A stretch of 64,000 nt of DNA from Streptomyces musisoli (GTDB lineage Bacteria; Actinomycetota; Actinomycetes; Streptomycetales; Streptomycetaceae), in assembly GCF_016741855.1 (NCBI RefSeq), contig NZ_JAERRH010000006.1, positions 419,781 through 483,780 of the forward strand, given 5' to 3'. The notes beneath the pieces were generated by a model that saw nothing but the letters and a program-made list of their open reading frames with translations, did not search any database and was not told where the DNA came from. This document shows positions 9,646 to 18,632 of this stretch, piece by piece (positions within the stretch are counted from its first letter, which is position 1; each line of letters opens with the position of its first letter). The translations under genes and the position numbers were made by a program.

Positions 9646-10410
9646 CTATTCCGTCAGCGTCGCCCTGTCCCCCATCACCACCACCGGCTCGCGAGCCGGG
9701 TCCAGCGTGCGCAGCAGGAGCCGCATGGCGTCCTCGGAGACGCTGACGCAGGCCGAGGTGCCGCTGCCGTGGTCCATGTGCAGCCAGATGCCGCCGCCCC
9801 TGCCCGCGCCCCAGGGGCGCGTGGCATCGCGCGGCGGGGTGCCCCTGATGCGGTTGTAGTCGATGGCGATGACGTAGTCGAAATCGTGCTGGTGGGCCTC
9901 GTCCCAGCCGGCCGGGGGCGCATAGGCAGCCTCGTTCCGGTCGTACGGCAGCCGCGTGCCCGGATCGGCGAGCACCCCGCCCGCGTCGGAGAGGGTGAAC
10001 ACACCGACCGGGCTGCGCCGGTCGCCCTCGTGGTGGTGCGTGGTCCAGCCGGCGCGCCCGTTGTGGGCGGGCCAACTGCCCACCGGGTGCCAGCGGCCGT
10101 CCCTGCGGGTGTACAGCACGACCCGTGAGGCGGCCGAGTCACGGCCCTCCCCGTAGACGGCCACGACCTGGCGGGAGCCCGCGGGGACACGCCGGTACAG
10201 GCGGTCGCCGACCCCCGGGATGCGGGCCGGGTCGGCCGTGGGGGCCGACGGCTCGGTGGGCGTCGGCGCGTCCTGGCCGCGGGCATCCCGCGGGCCGTGC
10301 GCCGCACGGGCCGGGCCGGGGGCGATGGTGACGCAGGCGGAGAGCACGAGGAGGAGGGCGCCGCAGGCCGCCGCCGCGACCGTGGTGCGCCGCACGCTGT
10401 CTTGCTGCAC
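9646..10410 (-). CDS. L,D-transpeptidase (YkuD) lipoprotein
   Basis: 254 residues, GTG start. The N-terminus is a lipoprotein signal with LLLVLSAC as lipobox, so the protein should be anchored to the outer face of the membrane. The C-terminal YkuD domain has the catalytic motif in LHMDHGSGTSACVSVSEDAM, with His and Cys as expected. L,D-transpeptidases form 3-3 crosslinks or attach proteins to peptidoglycan; a fold of this type with the SACVS variant can also act as a hydrolase-like relative. Its neighbour is a peptidoglycan amidase, consistent with cell-wall remodelling. Confidence 0.85.
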   Translation of the reverse strand: MQQDSVRRTTVAAAACGALLLVLSACVTIAPGPARAAHGPRDARGQDAPTPTEPSAPTADPARIPGVGDRLYRRVPAGSRQVVAVYGEGRDSAASRVVLYTRRDGRWHPVGSWPAHNGRAGWTTHHHEGDRRSPVGVFTLSDAGGVLADPGTRLPYDRNEAAYAPPAGWDEAHQHDFDYVIAIDYNRIRGTPPRDATRPWGAGRGGGIWLHMDHGSGTSACVSVSEDAMRLLLRTLDPAREPVVVMGDRATLTE

Positions 10411-10656
10411 CCGACCAGGCTGTCACCGCGGACCGGCCGATCGGGGGGTCTTTCACGTCATCACCGCTCCGGGGGACGTGTATGCCCGGTACTTGACGGG
10501 GCGACGGGGCCATGGCCGGAAGCCGGCGGATTTCGTGGGGCATCGAGAAAAACTGTTTGAAATTCACCACTCCGCGACGCGAACCTTTCACGGCTTGTTG
10601 CCGCTCCCGCGGCTGTCCGCTCCTCGCCCTCCCCTGACACGAGCCACTGGGACGTC

Positions 10657-12462
10657 ATGCAGATTCAAGACCTTCCGTATCCCGATCCGGGCGTGCCCGA
10701 CGCGCGTTCGGGTCCCCGATTCCTGTGGTGGCTCTGGCGCAATCAGCTGGGCGGGCAGCTGAAGTCGCTCGCCTGGGGCCTGCTCCACTTCGTCTCCGTC
10801 TCCGCCCTGCCCTTCTGCGTCGGCCTCGCCGTGCAGGCGGCCGTCGACGGCTCGGGCACCCGGCTCGCCCTGACGGGTGCTCTGATGCTGCTCTGCGGGA
10901 TCGGCGTCGCCGTCGGCGACACCTTTCTGCACCGGACCGCCGTCACCAACTGGATCACCGCCGCCGCCCGCGTCCAGCAACTGCTGGCCCGCAAGGCCGC
11001 CCGGCTGGGCTCGGCCCTGACCCGTCGGGTGGCCGCCGGCGAGGTGGTGTCCGTGTCCACCGGCGACGTGGAGAAGATCGGCTGGTTCGTCGAGGCCCTC
11101 TCCCGGTTCACGGCCGCCGCGCTGACCGTCGTGGTCGTCGGTGCCGGCCTGGTCGTCTACCAGCCCGCTCTCGGCGTGGTCGTCGCCGTGGGCCTGCCCG
11201 TCGTGGCGCTCGCGGTGCTGCCGCTGCTGCCCCGGGCGACGCGCCGCGCCGACGTGCAGCGTGAGAAGGCGGGCCGGGCCACCGAGCTGGCCTCGGACAC
11301 CGTCGCCGGACTGCGGGTGCTGCGCGGCATCGGCGGCGAGGAGCTGTTCCTCGACCGCTACCGCCGGGCCTCCCAGGAGGTGCGGCACGCCGCCGTGCGC
11401 AGCGCCCGGATGTGGTCGCTGATCTCCGCCGTCCAGGTGCTGCTGCCCGGGCTGCTGCTGATCGCGGTCGTCTGGCACGGCATCGGCCTGGCCCGGCAGG
11501 GCCGGATCACGGTCGGCGAGCTCGTCACCGTCTACAGCGCCGTCATGGTCCTCAACTACCCGCTGCGGCACTTCGAGGAGATCGCCATGGCGTACTCCTT
11601 CTCCCGCCCTTCGGCCAGACGCGCCGCGCGCGTGCTGTCGCTGGAGCGGTCCACGGCCACCGACGGCATCCGCGAGGCCGTGGCGCCGGGCGGCGACCTG
11701 CACGACCCCGTGACCGGACTCCTCGCTCCCGCCGGCCGCCTCACCGCCGTGGTGTGCGGCGACCCGGACGCCGCGGGCAGGCTCGCCGAGCGGCTGGGCG
11801 GGCACCCCACGGAGCCCGACCGGTCGGTGCTGCTCGGCGGGGTGCCCCTGGACGAACTCCCCCTCGACAGCGCCCGGACCGCCGTCCTCGTCCAGGACAA
11901 GGAGCCGGTGCTGCTGTCGGGCACCCTGCGTGAGCTGCTCGACGTGCCCTCGTCCGGTGCCGTACGGGCCGCGGACGCGCTGGCGGCGGCACAGTGCGAG
12001 GACGTCCTGGACGCGCTCGTGCAGGGTTCGCTGGACGCCGCCGATCCGATGGACGCCCGCATCACCGAGCGCGGACGCTCCCTGTCCGGCGGCCAGCGCC
12101 AGCGGCTGGCCCTCGCCAGGTCCCTGATCACCGATCCGGAGGTACTGGTACTGGACGAGCCGACGTCCGCGGTCGACTCGCACACCGAGGCCCGGATCGC
12201 GGACGGGCTGCGCAGGCTGCGGTCGGGGCGGACGACGGTGGTGTTCACCTCCTCGCCACTGCTGCTGGACCGCGCGGACCGGGTCGCCCTGGTGCACGAG
12301 GGCGAGGTCGTGGCGGTCGGCGAGCACCGCGAACTGGTCGACGCCGAGCCGCGGTACCGGGCCGTGGTGACCCGGGAGACCGACGAGGAACTGGCCGCGG
12401 CCGACGAAGGCATGCTGCTGGACGCGCTCCAGGAGCTGGAAGAGATCGAGGAGAGCGCATGA
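10657..12462 (+). CDS. ABC exporter half A, degenerate Walker A
   Basis: 601 residues, six membrane helices then an ATPase domain. The P-loop position reads CGDPDAAGRLAERL (about 365-378) and lacks the GxxGxGKS/T lysine. The signature LSGGQRQR (475-482) and Walker B VLVLDEPTSAVD are intact, but the H-loop region reads VFTSSPLLLD (529-538) with no histidine. It therefore cannot hydrolyse ATP at its own P-loop but can complete the site of a partner. The stop overlaps the start of half B (ATGA), so the two are translationally coupled. The acidic C-terminal tail (LQELEEIEESA) is unusual. No clear Shine-Dalgarno precedes the ATG. Confidence 0.9.
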   Translation: MQIQDLPYPDPGVPDARSGPRFLWWLWRNQLGGQLKSLAWGLLHFVSVSALPFCVGLAVQAAVDGSGTRLALTGALMLLCGIGVAVGDTFLHRTAVTNWITAAARVQQLLARKAARLGSALTRRVAAGEVVSVSTGDVEKIGWFVEALSRFTAAALTVVVVGAGLVVYQPALGVVVAVGLPVVALAVLPLLPRATRRADVQREKAGRATELASDTVAGLRVLRGIGGEELFLDRYRRASQEVRHAAVRSARMWSLISAVQVLLPGLLLIAVVWHGIGLARQGRITVGELVTVYSAVMVLNYPLRHFEEIAMAYSFSRPSARRAARVLSLERSTATDGIREAVAPGGDLHDPVTGLLAPAGRLTAVVCGDPDAAGRLAERLGGHPTEPDRSVLLGGVPLDELPLDSARTAVLVQDKEPVLLSGTLRELLDVPSSGAVRAADALAAAQCEDVLDALVQGSLDAADPMDARITERGRSLSGGQRQRLALARSLITDPEVLVLDEPTSAVDSHTEARIADGLRRLRSGRTTVVFTSSPLLLDRADRVALVHEGEVVAVGEHRELVDAEPRYRAVVTRETDEELAAADEGMLLDALQELEEIEESA

Positions 12463-14276
12463 TCGGCGTTGCGCCGCCGGCGTACGACCCGGCGGCCCCG
12501 ACGACCGCCACCACCCTGCCCGTGGGCGCGACCGCGACCGTGCGCGCCTACGTCGCCGAGCTGTTCCGCCGGCACCGCCGGGCCTTCCTGCTGCTCATCG
12601 CCGTCAACACGGTGGCCGTGATCGCCTCCATGGCGGGCCCGTACCTGCTCGGCGGCCTGGTCGAGCGGGTGTCGGACAAGGCCGCGGAACTGCACCTGGG
12701 CCTGACCGCCGGGCTGTTCGTGCTCGCTCTCGCCGTGCAGGCCGTCTTCGTCCGGCAGGTGCGCCTGCGGGGCGCGGTGCTCGGCGAGCGGATGCTGGCC
12801 GACCTGCGCGAGGACTTCCTGGTCCGGTCCGTCGGGCTGCCGCCGGGCGTGCTGGAGCGGGCGGGCACCGGTGACCTGCTGTCCCGCATCACCACCGACA
12901 TCGACCGGTTGGCCAACGCCATGCGCGAGGCCGTGCCGCAGCTGGCCATCGGCGTCGTATGGGCCCTGCTGCTGCTCGGCGGGCTGGTCGTGACGGCTCC
13001 ACCGCTGGCCGCCGCGGTGCTGCTCGCCGTGCCGGTCCTGGTGATCGGCTGCCGCTGGTACTTCAGGCGGGCGCCGTCCGGCTACCGCTCGGAATCCGCC
13101 GGGTACGCGGCCGTCGCCGCCGCGCTCGCCGAGACCGTGGACGCAGGGCACACGGTCGAGGCGCACCGCCTCGGCGCCCGCCGCGTGGAGCTGTCGGAGC
13201 GGCGGATCAAGGAATGGACGGCCTGGGAGCGCTACACGCTCTGGCTCCGCTCCGTGCTGTTCCCGGTCATCAACGCCGTCCACCTCCTCGTGCTCGGCTC
13301 GGTTCTGATGGTCGGCGGCGTGTTCGTCCTGCGGGGCTGGATCGGTGTGGGGCAGCTGACCACCGGGGCGCTCATCGCGCAGATGCTCGTCGATCCGGTG
13401 AACCTGATCCTGCGCTGGTACGACGAGGTGCAGGTCGCCCAGGTGTCGCTGGCCCGCCTGGTCGGGGTGCGGGACATCGAGCCGGACGCCGGGGACGCCT
13501 CTCTGAACCCCGACGGCCGGGCCGTACACGCCGACCGGGTGCACTTCGGCTACCGGGAGGGCGTCGACGTGCTGCGCAGCGTCTCCCTCGAGGTTGCGCC
13601 GGGCACCCGGCTCGCCCTGGTCGGCCCGTCCGGCGCGGGCAAGTCCACCCTGGGCCGGCTGCTCGCCGGGATCTACGCGCCCCGGGACGGCCGGATCACC
13701 CTGGGCGGGGCGGAGCTGTCCCGGATGCCAGCGGAACGCGTTCGCTCGCACGTCGCCCTCGTCAACCAGGAGCACCACGTCTTCGTGGGCTCCCTGCGCG
13801 ACAACCTCCTGCTGGCCCTCCCCCACTCGCGGCTTCCCACGACCGGGGAAGGCCCGGCCGGCAGCCACGACGCCGAGCTGTGGGCGGCCCTGGGCGCGGT
13901 CGACGCGGACGGGTGGGCGCGGGCGCTGGACGACGGCCTTGACACCGAGGTCGGCTCCGGCGGCCTCGCGCTGACCCCGGCACAGGCCCAGCAGATCGCG
14001 CTGGCCCGGCTGGTGCTGGCCGATCCCCACACGCTCGTCCTGGACGAGGCGACCTCGCTGCTCGACCCGCGCGCGGCCCGTCATCTGGAACGCTCCCTGG
14101 GACGGGTGCTCGACGGCCGCACCGTGGTGGCCATCGCCCACCGTCTGCACACCGCCCATGACGCCGACGTGATCGCCGTCGTGGAGAACGGCCGGATCAG
14201 CGAGCTGGGCAGCCACGACGATCTGGTCGCGGCGGAGGGGCCGTACGCCGCGCTGTGGCGGTCCTGGCACGGGTGA
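12459..14276 (+). CDS. ABC exporter half B, partner of half A
   Basis: 605 residues, starting within an ATGA overlap with half A. Walker A is GPSGAGKST (389-397), Walker B is TLVLDEATSLLD and the H-loop is IAHRLHT, all canonical. The signature is LTPAQ (505-509) instead of LSGGQ. Paired with half A this leaves one complete site (Walker A/B/H of B with LSGGQ of A) and one site dead on both sides. That is the asymmetric heterodimeric exporter pattern, known from TAP-like and TM287/288-like transporters, here in an extreme form. Substrate unknown. Confidence 0.9.
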   Translation: MIGVAPPAYDPAAPTTATTLPVGATATVRAYVAELFRRHRRAFLLLIAVNTVAVIASMAGPYLLGGLVERVSDKAAELHLGLTAGLFVLALAVQAVFVRQVRLRGAVLGERMLADLREDFLVRSVGLPPGVLERAGTGDLLSRITTDIDRLANAMREAVPQLAIGVVWALLLLGGLVVTAPPLAAAVLLAVPVLVIGCRWYFRRAPSGYRSESAGYAAVAAALAETVDAGHTVEAHRLGARRVELSERRIKEWTAWERYTLWLRSVLFPVINAVHLLVLGSVLMVGGVFVLRGWIGVGQLTTGALIAQMLVDPVNLILRWYDEVQVAQVSLARLVGVRDIEPDAGDASLNPDGRAVHADRVHFGYREGVDVLRSVSLEVAPGTRLALVGPSGAGKSTLGRLLAGIYAPRDGRITLGGAELSRMPAERVRSHVALVNQEHHVFVGSLRDNLLLALPHSRLPTTGEGPAGSHDAELWAALGAVDADGWARALDDGLDTEVGSGGLALTPAQAQQIALARLVLADPHTLVLDEATSLLDPRAARHLERSLGRVLDGRTVVAIAHRLHTAHDADVIAVVENGRISELGSHDDLVAAEGPYAALWRSWHG

Positions 14277-14300
14277 GCCGAGCGCCTGCCGTGGCATGCG

Positions 14301-14316
14301 GGTGCCGTCCGGCACC
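14301..14316 (+). terminator. Possible short terminator hairpin
   Basis: GGTGCC and GGCACC pair around a GTCC loop 24 bases after the stop of the exporter operon. The stem is only 6 bp and the area is GC-rich throughout, so this is tentative. Confidence 0.35.
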
Positions 14317-14545
14317 GGTGCCCGGCGGGGCCCCTTACGCCCCGGTGCGGGGCCGGGTGCCCCTTCCTGGATGTGTGCCGTTGCGCGGTGCCGAGCAGGG
14401 GTGGAAGGCTGGAAAGCGGCGGCACAGGCTCGGGACGCACCCGGGAACCGCCTGGTGCACGGTGTGTGACCCCCGTGCCGTGTGTGCCGACGGTCCGCCA
14501 CCCGCTGGGGCGGCATCCGGCCGTCCTCACCACCTGGAGGTACTC

Positions 14546-15016
14546 GTGGACAGCGCCGACGGCTGGGGGGACGACGTCTACCAGCCCGATCCCTCGGAGA
14601 TCCGGGAGGATTCGGGGGTGCTCGACGTCGAGGACACACTGGACTTCGACGGCGTCGCAGACCCCCTCGACCGCGGCTGGTCCCCTCCCGAGCGACCGTG
14701 GGCGGTCGAACACCGCGGCGTGACCGCAGCCGAACGCCAGGCGGGCGAGACCCTCGACCAGCGGCTCGCGGAGGAGCAGCCCGATCTCGCCGCGCCGGAC
14801 GGCGACGGCATCGGCGACTGCGACGGCACGGACGGGGAGCTTCTGGACAACGAGGTCGGCAACTTCCGCTCCGGCCGGCTGGTGGCCCCCGACGAGGGGG
14901 CGCACGAGGACGAGGAGGCCGCCCTCGTCGCCACCGACGTCGGCATCGACGGGGCGGCCGCCTCCGCCGAGGAGGCCGCGATGCACATCGTCGACGAGGA
15001 CTCCTTCTCCGGCTGA
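14546..15016 (+). CDS. DUF5709 protein
   Basis: 156 residues, strongly acidic. The GTG at 14546 has CTGGAGG five bases upstream. The sequence has the DUF5709 features: an early GWGDDVYQPD, an LDVEDTLDFDG-ADPLDRGWSPPERPW stretch, and ETLDQRLAEEQPD. It has no membrane segment and is probably soluble and partly disordered. The family is abundant in Actinobacteria and has no established function. It follows the ABC pair by 269 bases and may be separately transcribed. Confidence 0.85.
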   Translation: MDSADGWGDDVYQPDPSEIREDSGVLDVEDTLDFDGVADPLDRGWSPPERPWAVEHRGVTAAERQAGETLDQRLAEEQPDLAAPDGDGIGDCDGTDGELLDNEVGNFRSGRLVAPDEGAHEDEEAALVATDVGIDGAAASAEEAAMHIVDEDSFSG

Positions 15017-15138
15017 GAGGTGCCCGACCGATCCAGCTGAAAGGTGCCCGGCCGAGAGGTCCCCGGCTGAGAGGTCCCCCATTGACGGATCTTCGGCCGG
15101 GAGTGCCCCGGCTGAAGGTCTCCGGCCGAGCAGGGTCC
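15010..15138. repeat. Imperfect 15-17 base repeats, consensus CGGCYGAGAGGTSCCC
   Basis: About seven imperfect copies run from the last codon of the DUF5709 gene to the stop of the convergent membrane protein gene. Copies start near 15010, 15034, 15050, 15064, 15095, 15109 and 15123. They leave no reading frame and separate two convergent genes. They may be a degenerate slippage array acting as spacer or transcript end; no function is evident. Confidence 0.6.
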
Positions 15139-15933
15139 TCAGATCACGTTGAGGGCCGCGGCGCAGCCCACGCCGCCGAGCAGCATGAACACCGGCATCA
15201 GCACCTTCAGCTCGACCCAGCTGCCCGCCCGGAACCGCATCGCCTTCGGCGGACCGATCGGGTACCAGCGCTTGCGCCCGACCGGGATCGGCCACAGGAC
15301 CGGGCAGCCGGACACCGTCAGCGCGTCCCCGATGTCGTGCACGAGCGCGCCCAGCACGATCGGCAGCCCCAGCCAGAGGTACTCCTGCCCGGGTGCGGTG
15401 AACAGCCAGTCGGAGCCATTGCCCGGTTTGTCGAGCACTCCCGCGAGGATCCACGCGCTGGTCGCCGCCAGCAGCCAGACCAGGACGTCGCTGCTGGAGC
15501 CGCGCGCCGCCCGCCACAGCAGACCCTCGATCGCGAGCACCATGTGCACGAACAGGATCGCCAGCACGGCCCAGCGGCCTCCGGCGATCGCCGCCGCGGA
15601 GGAGCCGGCGCCGATCAGGACCGCCCACACCCAGGTGTGCGTCAGCGTGCGGTGCCCGCCGGAGCGGCGCGGGTCGCCCTGCTTCCTGGTCGCCTTGTAG
15701 ACGGCGTACGACAGCTTGTCCACGATCTCGCAGATCCAGCGCGAGATCGGCCCGAAGGCCCGCGAGATCGTGGCCGCCTTGTGATCGAGGTCCGGGGCGA
15801 GGGCGGCGCCGGCGCAGATCAGGGCGCCGGACAGGAGCACCGGCCAGGGCATCGCGTGCCCGGCCGCCGCCGCGGCGGCTCCGACGCCCAGCCAGGCCGC
15901 GGCCCCCGACAGTGAGTGTGCTGGTCCCATCAT
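15139..15933 (-). CDS. DUF457/YdjM-family membrane protein (metal-dependent hydrolase annotation)
   Basis: 264 residues starting MMGPAHSLSGAAAW, with GGAAAG about six bases upstream. It has several membrane helices. Conserved polar residues of the LexA-binding inner-membrane/DUF457 family are visible: MMGPAHSLSG at the N-terminus, LAPDLDHK, GGHRTLTHT and ALVHDIGDALT. The His/Asp clusters suggest a metal site near the membrane, hence the hydrolase label, but no substrate is established. It is divergent from the DUF3516 helicase gene across a 145-base shared region. Confidence 0.75.
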   Translation of the reverse strand: MMGPAHSLSGAAAWLGVGAAAAAAGHAMPWPVLLSGALICAGAALAPDLDHKAATISRAFGPISRWICEIVDKLSYAVYKATRKQGDPRRSGGHRTLTHTWVWAVLIGAGSSAAAIAGGRWAVLAILFVHMVLAIEGLLWRAARGSSSDVLVWLLAATSAWILAGVLDKPGNGSDWLFTAPGQEYLWLGLPIVLGALVHDIGDALTVSGCPVLWPIPVGRKRWYPIGPPKAMRFRAGSWVELKVLMPVFMLLGGVGCAAALNVI

Positions 15934-16078
15934 GGCCGCTTTCCGCCCCATTCCTCGTGTGCCGCTGTCCAGTTGACCTGGTGCGCTGACGCTGCGTCGG
16001 CGACACAGCGTAGCGGCCGTGATCTTCCTGCTCGCAGCCGATTCCCCGCTCGGGCGGTGGGCCAGGCAAGATGGGGTC

Positions 16079-18592
16079 GTGACCCTCATCGATCAGCTGC
16101 CGCCGACTGCCGACCCCGACGCCCTGTACGAAGCCTTCGAGTCGTGGGCGCAGGAGCGTGGCCTCACCCTCTATCCCCACCAGGAGGAGGCTCTGATCGA
16201 GGTGGTCTCCGGGGCGAACGTGATCGTCTCGACGCCCACCGGCTCCGGCAAGAGCATGATCGCTGCGGGCGCGCACTTCGCCGCGCTGGCCCGGGACGAG
16301 GTCACCTTCTACACGGCACCGATCAAGGCGCTGGTCTCGGAGAAGTTCTTCGAGCTGTGCAAGCTCTTCGGCACCGAGAACGTCGGCATGCTCACCGGCG
16401 ACGCCTCCGTGAACGCCGACGCGCCCGTCATCTGCTGCACCGCCGAGGTGCTCGCTTCGATCGCGCTGCGTGACGGCAAGAACGCGGACGTCGGCCAGGT
16501 CGTCATGGACGAGTTCCACTTCTACGCGGAAGGCGACCGCGGCTGGGCATGGCAGATCCCGCTGCTGGAACTCCCGCAGGCGCAGTTCATCCTGATGTCC
16601 GCCACCCTGGGTGACGTGTCCTTCTTCGAGAAGGACCTCACCCGCCGCACCGGCCGGCCCACCTCGGTGGTCCGCTCGGCGACCCGCCCGGTGCCCCTCT
16701 CCTACGAGTACCAGCTGACCCCGCTCACCGAGACGCTCACCGACCTGCTGGAGAGCAAGCAGGCCCCGGTGTACATCGTGCACTTCACGCAGGCGCAGGC
16801 CGTGGAGCGGGCGCAGGCGCTGATGAGCATCAACATGTGCTCGCGTGAGGAGAAGGACCAGATCGCCGAGCTGATCGGCAACTTCCGCTTCACCACCAAG
16901 TTCGGCCGCAACCTCTCCCGTTACGTCCGGCACGGCATCGGTGTGCACCACGCCGGCATGCTGCCCAAGTACCGGCGTCTGGTGGAGAAGCTCGCCCAGG
17001 CCGGCCTGCTGAAGGTCATCTGCGGCACGGACACGCTCGGTGTGGGCGTCAACGTGCCCATTCGCACGGTGCTGTTCACGGCGCTGACCAAGTACGACGG
17101 CAACCGGGTGCGCACCCTGCGGGCCCGTGAGTTCCACCAGATCGCGGGCCGGGCCGGCCGGGCCGGCTTCGACACGGCGGGGCTCGTGGTCGCGCAGGCG
17201 CCGGAGCACGTCATCGAGAACGAGAAGGCGCTGGCGAAGGCGGGCGACGACCCGAAGAAGCGGCGCAAGGTCGTCCGCAAGAAGGCGCCGGAGGGTTTCG
17301 TCGGCTGGACGGAGAACACCTTCCAGAAGCTGATCGAGTCGGACCCGGAGCCGCTGACCTCTCGCTTCCGGGTGACGCACACGATGCTGCTCTCGGTGAT
17401 CGCCCGCCCGGGCAACGCGTTCGAGGCGATGCGCCACCTGCTGGAGGACAACCACGAGCCGCGCAGGCAGCAGCTGAGGCACATCCGCAGGGCCATCGCG
17501 ATCTACCGCTCGCTGCTGGACGGCGGGATCGTGGAGAAGCTCGACAGGCCGGACGCAGAGGGCCGCATCGTCCGGCTCACGGTCGACCTCCAGCAGGACT
17601 TCGCGCTGAACCAGCCGCTGTCCACGTTCGCCCTGGCCTCGTTCGAACTCCTCGACCCCGAGTCGCCGTCCTACGCCCTCGACATGGTCTCCGTGGTCGA
17701 GTCCACCCTGGACGACCCTCGGCAGATCCTCGTCGCCCAGCAGAACAAGGCACGCGGCGAGGCCGTCGCCGCGATGAAGGCGGACGGGGTCGAGTACGAG
17801 GAGCGCATGGAGCGCCTCCAGGACATCACGTACCCGAAGCCGCTGGAAGAGCTGCTCTTCCACGCCTACAACACCTACCGCAAGAGCCACCCGTGGGTCG
17901 GCGACCACCCGCTGTCGCCGAAGTCGGTGATCCGGGACATGTACGAACGGGCCATGTCCTTCACGGAGCTGGTGTCCTTCTACGAGCTGGCCCGCACCGA
18001 GGGCATCGTGCTGCGCTACCTCGCCAGCGCCTACAAGACCCTCGACCACACCATCCCGGACGACCTGAAGTCCGAGGACCTGCAAGACCTGATCGAGTGG
18101 CTGGGCGAGATGGTGCGCCAGGTGGACTCCAGTCTGCTGGACGAGTGGGAGCAGCTCGCCAACCCGGAGGAGATGACCGCCGAGGAGGCCCAGGAGAAGG
18201 CCGACGAGGTCAAGCCGGTCACCGCCAACGCCCGCGCCTTCCGCGTGCTGGTCCGCAACGCCCTGTTCCGCCGCGTGGAGCTGGCCGCCCTGGACCAGGT
18301 CGAGGAACTGGGCGAGATGGACGCCGACTCCGGCTGGGACGCCGACGCGTGGGGCGAGGCGATGGACGCGTACTGGGACGAGTACGACGACCTGGGCACC
18401 GGTCCCGACGCCCGTGGCCCGAAGCTCCTCGTGATCAAGGAGGAGCCGGAGAACTGCCTCTGGCGCGTCCGGCAGATCTTCGACGACCCGAACGACGACC
18501 ACGACTGGGGTATCAGCGCGGAGATCGACCTCGCGGCCTCCGACGCCGAGGGGCGTGCCGTCGTCCGCGTCACCGACGTCGGCCAGCTGTGA
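16079..18592 (+). CDS. DEAD/DEAH-box helicase with DUF3516 C-terminus
   Basis: 837 residues, GTG start at 16079. Helicase motifs: TPTGSGKS (Walker A, about 52), DEFH (motif II, about 143), SAT (motif III) and QIAGRAGRAG (motif VI). Residues beyond about 430 match the long DUF3516 region found in actinobacterial Ski2-like RNA helicases. It is cytoplasmic and probably unwinds structured RNA in turnover or ribosome-related processes. The acidic C-terminal part contains many DD/DE clusters. It is followed 40 bases later by the thioesterase gene and may be co-transcribed with it. Confidence 0.92.
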   Translation: MTLIDQLPPTADPDALYEAFESWAQERGLTLYPHQEEALIEVVSGANVIVSTPTGSGKSMIAAGAHFAALARDEVTFYTAPIKALVSEKFFELCKLFGTENVGMLTGDASVNADAPVICCTAEVLASIALRDGKNADVGQVVMDEFHFYAEGDRGWAWQIPLLELPQAQFILMSATLGDVSFFEKDLTRRTGRPTSVVRSATRPVPLSYEYQLTPLTETLTDLLESKQAPVYIVHFTQAQAVERAQALMSINMCSREEKDQIAELIGNFRFTTKFGRNLSRYVRHGIGVHHAGMLPKYRRLVEKLAQAGLLKVICGTDTLGVGVNVPIRTVLFTALTKYDGNRVRTLRAREFHQIAGRAGRAGFDTAGLVVAQAPEHVIENEKALAKAGDDPKKRRKVVRKKAPEGFVGWTENTFQKLIESDPEPLTSRFRVTHTMLLSVIARPGNAFEAMRHLLEDNHEPRRQQLRHIRRAIAIYRSLLDGGIVEKLDRPDAEGRIVRLTVDLQQDFALNQPLSTFALASFELLDPESPSYALDMVSVVESTLDDPRQILVAQQNKARGEAVAAMKADGVEYEERMERLQDITYPKPLEELLFHAYNTYRKSHPWVGDHPLSPKSVIRDMYERAMSFTELVSFYELARTEGIVLRYLASAYKTLDHTIPDDLKSEDLQDLIEWLGEMVRQVDSSLLDEWEQLANPEEMTAEEAQEKADEVKPVTANARAFRVLVRNALFRRVELAALDQVEELGEMDADSGWDADAWGEAMDAYWDEYDDLGTGPDARGPKLLVIKEEPENCLWRVRQIFDDPNDDHDWGISAEIDLAASDAEGRAVVRVTDVGQL

Positions 18593-18632
18593 GCCGTTCC
18601 CGGCCACTGGTAAGCCAAGGAGAACTCCACCG

